Shown piece after piece: positions 6,320-6,770 of a stretch of 6,770 nt of DNA. Both the position numbers and the translations under genes were made by a program. Under the pieces are notes generated by a model. The model was not told the origin of the DNA, did no database searches, and saw nothing but the letters and a program-made list of their open reading frames with translations. The stretch's first letter is position 1. Each line of letters opens with the position of its first letter. Source of the DNA: Acidobacteriota bacterium (GTDB taxonomy: Bacteria; Acidobacteriota; Terriglobia; UBA7540); assembly GCA_003224635.1 (NCBI GenBank), contig QHZK01000168.1, forward strand, positions 1 to 6,770. The letters are read 5' to 3'.

Positions 6320-6770
6320 ATGTCCGAAATTTCAAGAAGAGAGTTCTTGAAGAACGCGGCAACGAGTGCTGCTGTGGCCGGGCTCCTGTCCGGGGACGCA
6401 CCGGAGCTTCGCGCGAGTCCGCTGGGCATGCCGATCGGGTGTCAGACATGGCCCGTCAGGACGATGATCGCCAAGGATTTCCCCGGCACGATCAAGCAGC
6501 TTGCGAAGGCCGGATTTCAAACGATCGAGCTGTGCTCGCCGGTGGGTTACGCCGATTCGGGCTTCGCCGGCCTGGCCCAATACACTGGGGCCGAGCTGCG
6601 GAGAGTTTTGGGCGATGCCGGCGTCCAATGCGTGAGCTCTCACTTCGACATCAAGGAGCTTAGGGAAAATCAGCCGGGCAGAATTGGCTGGGCGCAAGAC
6701 CTTGGCCTGACGCAAATGATTGTGCCAAGCCTCGGCGGGCCGCGGAAGCCGACGATGGATGACGTGAAGC
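6320..6770 (+). CDS. Tat-exported sugar phosphate isomerase/epimerase-like TIM-barrel protein (5' part only)
   Basis: The frame is open from the ATG at 6320 to the window edge, giving the first 150 residues of a longer protein. The N-terminus is a twin-arginine signal: S5-R-R-E-F-L-K11 followed by a mildly hydrophobic Ala-rich stretch (NAATSAAVAGLL, 12-23). This predicts export of the folded protein, with a weak cleavage candidate after A27. The mature part resembles the xylose-isomerase-like TIM barrel (AP endonuclease 2 family): a first strand PIGCQTWPVR (38-47), then AKAGFQTIELCS, the strand VQCVSSHF, and LGLTQMIVPSL. Members isomerise, epimerise or dehydrate sugars or related polyols. The metal-binding residues lie mostly further on, so activity and substrate cannot be judged here. 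The gene starts 56 bp after the acyl-CoA dehydrogenase homologue with no terminator between, so the two may be co-transcribed. Tat-exported members are common in acidobacteria and planctomycetes. Confidence 0.85.
   Translation, partial: MSEISRREFLKNAATSAAVAGLLSGDAPELRASPLGMPIGCQTWPVRTMIAKDFPGTIKQLAKAGFQTIELCSPVGYADSGFAGLAQYTGAELRRVLGDAGVQCVSSHFDIKELRENQPGRIGWAQDLGLTQMIVPSLGGPRKPTMDDVK

Overview
The window reads as a piece of a moderately GC-rich Gram-negative chromosome, most likely from an acidobacterium (Acidobacteriota). The main reason is the large outer-membrane protein at the left. It joins an N-terminal carboxypeptidase-regulatory-like domain to an Oar/TonB-dependent-receptor-type barrel, an architecture greatly expanded in that phylum. 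A Tat-signal sugar-phosphate-isomerase-like protein at the right end fits the same group. The assignment is by protein style only; no rRNA, tRNA, mobile element or CRISPR array is visible.

Layout, left to right. Positions 1-303 are a leader without a recognisable gene, holding a weak promoter candidate, a short palindrome and a good ribosome binding site. Positions 304-3669 (+) encode an Oar-like TonB-dependent receptor of 1121 residues with a signal peptide. After only 29 bp comes a convergent gene at 3699-4640 (-), an inward-rectifier-type (KirBac) potassium channel of 313 residues. Positions 4641-5114 form a divergent intergenic region. It carries a good sigma70-like promoter firing rightward (TTGGCA, 17 bp, TATACT at 4800-4828), a candidate leftward promoter that would give a leaderless channel mRNA, and two hairpins. 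Positions 5115-6263 (+) encode an acyl-CoA-dehydrogenase-superfamily protein of 382 residues. Positions 6320-6770 (+) are the start of a Tat-exported xylose-isomerase-like TIM-barrel protein cut by the window edge.

The four genes do not form an obvious pathway. The receptor and channel are separate convergent units. The acyl-CoA dehydrogenase homologue and the TIM-barrel gene lie on one strand 56 bp apart and may be co-transcribed, but nothing in the sequence links their functions. I found no clear undescribed multi-gene system. The points most worth a second look are the acyl-CoA dehydrogenase homologue, which appears to lack the catalytic glutamate at both positions known in the family, and its roughly 280-nt, partly structured leader behind a strong predicted promoter.
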